From Schistosoma mansoni (taxonomy: Eukaryota; Platyhelminthes; Trematoda; Strigeidida; Schistosomatidae), in contig NC_031498.1 in the NCBI RefSeq assembly GCF_000237925.1, positions 14,671,906 through 14,735,905 on the forward strand: a stretch of 64,000 nt of DNA. The letters run 5' to 3'. Below are positions 58,336 through 64,000 of this stretch, in pieces; position 1 is the stretch's first letter; each line of letters opens with the position of its first letter. The notes beneath the pieces are model-generated. The model had not been told where the DNA came from. It did no database searches and saw only the letters and a program-made list of their open reading frames with translations. Made by a program: the position numbers and the translations under genes.

Positions 58336-59721
58336 CTTAACGCATTAAAATTACTTCAATAACCATAGAAAACCACAAATTAGTAAACAGCTGTGTCATC
58401 TTAGTATGGGGTATCTCAGCACTTTAGATTTAGGCCTTTCCTGGATTCAGACCAAAAACAACTAGGATTCACAATGAATTCCTTAATTTTAGACCAGTGG
58501 ATCGACGTCCACGTTTTCATATCCTTAACTTGATTAGACTGATGATAATGAGGAACCAAGAGCCACCTCACACTAAATAAAATCAAACTTCTTTGGCCAC
58601 AGCTCACTGGATGTTTAGAAACCATACAAATCTAGTCACGGATATTTACCTAGATAACGTCAGATGGTGATATAAACTTCGAAGTTACAAATGTTTTAAA
58701 CTGTAAAAAAATTAAGGGGAAATTTAGTACGATATTTGAAACTTGTGTTTAGGTATGTACGTGAATAGTTTAAAGATAATTTTTTCCTATTGACTTCCTG
58801 TAAGCACAAATCTCACTCACTGGCATCGACTATTTGCAGCAGTATGGGATAAAAACTATAAAGACTGTCAGATAAAAGAAAATCTTATAAGTTCTTTTTA
58901 GAATGCCTTAAACATGATAGTTAACACACAACTGAATAGCTTCAAAGTAAATCTATGTATCAAAGTATACACATTCAAGTGATATATTTTATAGCATAAA
59001 TGAATAAACCTCAAATAAAACGAAAGAAAATATTCAATAAAAAGTAGATAAGACCAGAACGCATGAGATACTTATTTTCTAACAGAAAAAAAAACAAAAG
59101 AATAGAATAAATGAACCATAAAGTGTTGTTTTTTTGTTATACATCATATTTGTTATATGTAACTCCTACAACTTTAATATTTCACAAGAAATATAAACAT
59201 TTGAAAGGTAAACATATAGGGGTCAAACAGGGTGAATTTATGAACATCTTTAACCTCAAAATATTTTACTACCATTGTAACAAAAGTATTGTTTATCAAT
59301 ATGTGCATGCATGTTTGTACGAAGATGAATCCTTTGGAACTAGGTTTTACTTATACATAATAAAATACATTTATTAGGTGTACTCCACAAACTAAGTCGC
59401 ATAAAAGCTACATTTGTCCTCAATTTTTATTCTGGGGAGATATTTGATGAAATGGTTTGTTACTGTTGTTGTTTCTGATAACGCCAGCCGATTGTGTTTA
59501 AGAACAAACAAAATATGAAAACAGTCAAACTGAGAACAAAAAATTTCTCAATTAAAAAAATCTGTTGTACAAATGCCGGAAAATGTCTACTTTTGAAATG
59601 CTGACTGAAAAATAATTTCAACTTTTATTAAAAGGGAAATGTTTAGAAAACTTTCAGTTTTAGAATTTTTATGTTTTACAAACAATATATGATTAAATAA
59701 GTCATTTGACAAAGAACAAAA

Positions 59722-60118
59722 TAAAGAGAATACAGCGAAGAAACTTTTCGACGAAATCATTTACTTAAGCAATACATTCGTATTTATAGTAGTACGGTAA
59801 ATATATGTCTGCAGAAGGATTGAAAAAGATTGCAACATAAAAAGTTATTCGAGACTCAAACTATGAGATAAGGTTGCTTAATAATCAGGCGGTTAGAGGA
59901 GAATATAATGATGAAAATTATTTACGGGCCAGAATTATGAAAGACAATTCTCCGCTTGACAGATGTGAAAAAATGAAAAACTCACTTGATATTTGTAGTC
60001 CCGAATCACTTTATAATGCAATACTTTCCGTCCTTCTATAGACATACGTTTAACGTACAGCTTGAGTAAATGATTTCACAGAAACGAAAATTTTCTTCTC
60101 TGAGTTCTCTTTATTTCT
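59722..60118. repeat. Inverted repeat with arms of about 110 bp
   Basis: The left arm, about 59722-59835 (GAGAATACAGCGAAGAAACT, GACGAAATCATTTACTTAAG), is the inverse of the right arm, 60008-60118 (TATAATGCAATACTTTCCGT, GAGTAAATGATTTCACAG, GAAAATTTTCTTCTCTGAG). A unique spacer of about 170 bp separates them. Both arms match 28950-29080. It may be a fold-back element or two opposed copies of one repeat. Confidence 0.65.
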
Positions 60119-60172
60119 GTTAAAAGACACAATGAGTTATTTAAATTACCTGAGAGACAGATCGGAAAAAGG

Positions 60173-60745
60173 ACACCTCATCAATATACCATAGGAAGGA
60201 GATCTCAGTAAGTGTGACAACTACAGAGGCATCATGCTACTATCCGTATCATGAAAAGTTTTCAACAGAGTGTTACTGAACTAGATGAAAGATTCAGTAG
60301 ACGTCAAAGACGGTTCTACTGCACTCAGTTGAAACTTGAACAACTACTACAACCATCATCAAAAACGTATAGTTATTTCTAGGCAACTGTTTACGTAAGA
60401 AACTGAATGTCCATTGACCGGATACCATGAGCAACAGCTTACTGTGAGAGAAAACAAAACAACTTGAAGCTGAAGAGTAAACTAAGGAATTACTCTAGAG
60501 ATGGATAGGATATACATTACAAAAATCATCAAACTGCATCACGAATCAAGCTCTAACTTGGAATCTCAAAGAAAAAATGGAAAGAGAAAGAATAAAGAAC
60601 ACATGTCACCAGGCATTGGAGGTGGACATCAAAAGAATAAATTGTGACTGGAAACATTTAGGAAGGAGGGTCTAGGACATAGTTTGATGGAGAATCCTGG
60701 TGGGTGACCTATGCTCCTTCAGGAGGGGTAACAGGCATAAGTAAG
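60173..60745 (+). pseudogene. RTE-type retrotransposon, internally deleted
   Basis: The first 130 bases correspond to the RT finger region (GDLSKCDNYRGIMLLS-like, then FNRVLLN). Near 60300-60320 the sequence jumps to the region just before the TW-type segment, then the usual C-terminus to 60725. About 700-900 bases, including the catalytic palm, are missing. Many stops. It lies antisense in the probable intron. Confidence 0.7.
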
Positions 60746-61594
60746 TAAGTAGGCAATAGCAGTTTAACTTCCAAATAGACTCTAGGCAAAATCCTCATAC
60801 ATTTTTTTCTTGAAAGAACTCTACATGAATTTGGAAATAAACTACTTTTAAAAATCAAAACAAAGGTCACTTCTGTATTTTCAAGAACGCAGTTGAGATT
60901 GAACTTTATTTTCACTAAACGAACAAACTTTGATTACTGTTTCCAGATGTAACACCGATCAGAAGTTGAATGCCTTTGAAAAGAAGGTTGAGAAGATTGG
61001 ACTGAAGAAAACAGAAAGGGAGGCATAAAGGAATTGAGAATCGGAAGAATCATGAAGGATATAGAGGACAACTGATGGAAGATGTGCAAATAAAGTATTC
61101 AGTGTATAGTTATCATAATTTACTAAGACATTCTGTAATTTTGCACTAAACAATAAATTGGTTATTGTCACCAAGTTTTCATTCATCACATACTTACCAC
61201 TGTGGTAGAACTTTATTATTCGCTTTAAAGATGAAACTGTTTTACAGAAACCCTGCTCTGATATATTTTAAATGTCATTCTAAACTGACAGGAGTGGCTT
61301 TATCAGAAGTAAATAGATCAAAATTACATGGGTTAAAAACGACTAGCATTAGAAATGTAGCCATTATTTGAATACGTGAGCTGACGAATGCAAATTTGTA
61401 TAAAACGCTTTGTAAATGAATATGGAAACTTATTTTTAAGGATTATATATCATTAAAGTTATTTAAAACAACCCACCGAGTTCAAGTGATTTACGCAGAT
61501 AAAAACTAAGTCTATTGGGAGTGGTGTATTATTTCGTAAAAGAAAAGGGATATTATCGTAACAGCAATCAAAATGTCAGATGAATAGTACTTAC

Positions 61595-61829
61595 TTGTGT
61601 TTGCATGTGACTGTTCACCATCACATTCAGTGGCAGAATGCTCAGATGCATCCATGCAGTTAAAACCATCCATATCGAGTTGGACAACTTTGTTGTCCCA
61701 TTTTGGTAATGTCACTGAAGATCCCAGTAAAGTAGGTAAATTATATGTCATATATTGTGATGATTCATTTGGACAAATATTGAAATTATGTCGGCAATTC
61801 TCACCAAAACATTTTGCACATGGCTTATT
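61595..61829 (-). CDS. Internal exon of an unrecognised minus-strand gene
   Basis: Bounded by a strong acceptor (TTATTGTTTACAG, ending at 61830) and a consensus donor (ACACAA then GTAAGT at 61589-61594). It is open throughout in the frame NKPCAKCFGENC: 78 codons plus one base. The peptide is cysteine-containing near its start (Cys4, Cys7, Cys12, Cys19), then acidic and hydrophilic. No domain is recognised; the CxxC...C spacing could be part of a metal-binding or disulfide segment. It is phase-compatible with 57842-58335. Upstream exons should lie beyond 61829 and may be outside the window. Confidence 0.6.
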
Positions 61830-61849
61830 CTGTAAACAATAATTACACT

Positions 61850-63155
61850 AAAAATCTTTGAACTGTAAATATGTAATGGAGTTTATGTATAAGATGAAGA
61901 AAATAAAGTGTAATTTAATTAGAAAAGTAAACACTTAATCTTATTCAACATAAAAAGAAAGTGTTTGGTCATCTAATTTTTAATGACTCCAAATTGAAGT
62001 GATATATTTTAGTAGTTTTTTTTATCAAAGGTATGATAGTTCTAGTTCAATACCGTGGATATGTTTAGGTACATATGTTTTGAATTTGTTAATATCAATA
62101 ACTACTTAGCTAAGCGACAGAGTATTTAAAAAGCATTAGTTGTCTGCAGGATGTAACTCTTTAAACTTTTATGCCCACGATGTTTGCTGAATTGGTGTTT
62201 AAGATATACCACTTGAGGAAGAAAACATAATATTACGACTACATTTATGGATTCATAAATGTCTCCGAAGGTAACTCATCAAAACATACCTAAATGATAT
62301 TTTATTACCGTAACATGCATATAAGAATATTACTCTCTATTAAAGATGCAAATGCTATTGAAGATAACACTGTTGAATTTGGTTAAGTGATTAGTTGAAT
62401 TAGCTGACTTGCTGTCATGTCACATATTATTCTACATGTATTATGTTCTGTGTTTTAGCAGGAAGCGATGAATAGTCATTCGGAGAACGAAACTCGAACA
62501 GAACTGATAGAGATTTGAACGTAATCAAGACATTAATGGTGTATAAAATAAGACCGTATCATTTTTTATTACTGCTCCTTTAAAGCAGGCTTAATTTACT
62601 GGACATTGGATTTCAAAACCTAAACTTGTATCAAGCGAAAATTATGATGACAGTGAAATCTAGTCACTATTGGATTTACAGGTTGTAATGAAATGTTTCG
62701 CTTTCATTAAAGCGAAGAGTTAACAAAAACGAAAATAATTATCAACTTTTTACGTAAATCTGTTACCAGTACATAAAACACAGTTTCTCATATCTCTAGG
62801 AGATTTTTTATTATTCGTATATCTTCATGTTAGCTACAAGCTCAACCACCGATAAATAAAGATGTTATGGTTTCAGTAAAATGGTGAAATGCTTTCCTGA
62901 AATCAGATATTTTCAGTCATTTATCATATAACCGATATTCTTGTCATAAACATTCCTTAATCCATTACACCTCTCCCAGTCAACGCTATTATTTAAACAA
63001 GTAACTATAATCCACAAAAAGTGAACTTCTGTAACATTCTTCTAAACTTGTTCACCATTTCCGTTTAATAAAATAAGGCAAAATAACTAGTAAAATAAAA
63101 CCATCTACCCTAAACTAAAAGAAAAATGAACATTTAACTGTTATAACGGTAAGCA
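61850..63155. other. No feature seen
   Basis: AT-rich; probably upstream intron of the minus-strand gene, but no further exon could be supported. Confidence 0.35.
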
Positions 63156-63159
63156 GAAA

Positions 63160-63698
63160 ACCTACATAATATTATGCCCCCAAATGCCCTGGTACGGCCG
63201 AGAGTGGGGAGAGTCCGCTCTCCCTCTCGAAATGCTCTCACATGGCCAGCGAATATATAGCCTCTGTCAGGGAAGTCCTACTCATTGCCTTCTCACGGCG
63301 TTACTGTTGTTTACGAAATTGAGAGGACGAAAAGCGAATGTCCGGCGCTTCAACCGGGTTGGTGGACAAGGCGAGTCCACCTAGGGGAGTTGGAAAACCC
63401 TGATTCAAAACCAATGGTGCACATGGGTTCCAGTATCCTGAGGGAACGAATGGCGTATGAATCAATCGTTGGTCACCGGCTACCATGGGAATGCATCTCC
63501 TCACGATGCTCCACTGTCTTGTGGACTAGACCTTCAGGTCGAAGGCTCTGGGTGTGGCCCCCTAAGAAAACCACCTGCTTCAGTTCGGGCACCTGGGCAG
63601 TATCACAGCCCTCACACAAATCAAATGAGATTTGTGAGGCGCATATGTATCTGGTGCTTCCTTGTACCAATATTTATGTGTTTAAATAAATAAACAAA
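63160..63698 (+). mobile_element. Probable non-LTR retrotransposon 3' end
   Basis: An abruptly G+C-richer block (from about CCCCCAAATGCCCTGG) ends in GTGTTTAAATAAATAAACAA and ATAAAC, a short-repeat tail as used by RTE-like elements. Open frames on both strands here lack recognisable domains, so this is probably 3' UTR sequence. Family assignment is by general appearance only. Confidence 0.45.
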
Positions 63699-63703
63699 TA
63701 AAC

Positions 63704-63729
63704 ATTATATATATATATATATATATATA
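63704..63729. repeat. (TA)n microsatellite
   Basis: A run of alternating T and A directly after the retroelement tail. Confidence 0.9.
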
Positions 63730-64000
63730 ATTAGGAATAATTATATAAGAATTATATTTGATGAATAGTGGTCTATAGTATAGTATAAGTTAACACTAAA
63801 ATTAGTCTTCATGGTAAAGGAGGATCCTAAACATTTTTATGCAGTTTATATATCCAAGCTTACTGATCTTGTCATGATCACCAATGATAAATCTCTTTAT
63901 GAATAAACGAGCACAGTGAGTTCATTAAAAGCCATAAATAAATTATTTATACTGCATTTTTTTCTTATACTAACTTCTGAAACTTTGTCAATTTTTTCTG
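63730..64000. other. No feature seen
   Basis: AT-rich end of the window. Confidence 0.5.

Larger units (their letters stand above)
58336..61594 (-). other. Probable intron carrying retroelement debris
   Basis: Bounded by GTAAGT on the upstream side (61589-61594) and AG at 58336-58337. It contains an inverted repeat at 59.7-60.1 kb and an internally deleted RTE copy at 60.2-60.7 kb on the opposite strand. An unrecognised small exon inside cannot be excluded. Confidence 0.5.

Noticed and set aside
63184-63693. Several overlapping frames in the G+C-rich block near the right end
   Set aside because: Frames exist on both strands because stops are rare in this composition; the block ends like a retroelement 3' UTR and no domain is visible.

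Overview
The window is AT-rich, repeat-dense eukaryotic DNA. It suggests a blood fluke of the genus Schistosoma (species not resolved). The grounds are an Sm-alpha-type hammerhead/tRNA-like repeat (family A below), a second hammerhead/tRNA-like family (family B), Penelope-like elements (PLEs) with GIY-YIG endonuclease, RTE-type reverse transcriptase fragments, and short AT-rich exons with GTAAGT/TTTACAG splice sites. There are no operons, prokaryotic genes or CRISPR arrays. Genus and family assignments rest on recognition, not on a database search.

Host genes. Two are supported, both on the minus strand. At 29355-31829 one uninterrupted reading frame encodes an 824-residue membrane protein with leucine-rich repeats, one Ig domain, one membrane span and a long Ser/Asn-rich tail (Kekkon/LRIG-like layout). 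At 57842-61829 two exons of an unrecognised gene are joined by a phase-compatible 3.3-kb intron that carries retroelement debris.

Tandem array. From 41519 to 50729 there are 5.6 nearly identical copies of a 1,636-bp unit. Each carries one intronless tRNA-Ile(UAU) gene on the minus strand. The array is visibly richer in G+C than its surroundings and is strand-asymmetric. It stops at the composition switch inside the unit and is flanked by small hairpins on the right and a decayed family-B repeat on the left. The copies differ in whether a Pol III T-run follows the tRNA.

Mobile DNA fills most of the rest. Family A (about 335-bp monomer) and family B (about 400 bp) both combine a tRNA-like Pol III promoter with a hammerhead ribozyme and resemble the non-autonomous 'retrozymes' thought to be mobilised by PLEs. 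PLE pieces lie at 1.2-2.0, 9.6-11.4, 26.5-27.0 and 28.2-28.9 kb. The one at 9.6-11.4 kb retains RT and most of the endonuclease, with few lesions. RTE-type fragments lie at 16.0, 22.5-24.1, 54.6 and 60.2 kb. Three solo LTRs with exact 4-bp target duplications lie at 11.7, 21.3 and 57.0 kb. A decayed gag-like region lies at 33.4-34.1 kb.

The most interesting content is the co-residence of PLEs with two hammerhead SINE/retrozyme families (some ribozymes apparently intact, some sharing a specific core inversion), a hammerhead-like core inside a 44-bp inverted repeat at 52.9 kb, and the tandem tRNA-Ile(UAU) locus.
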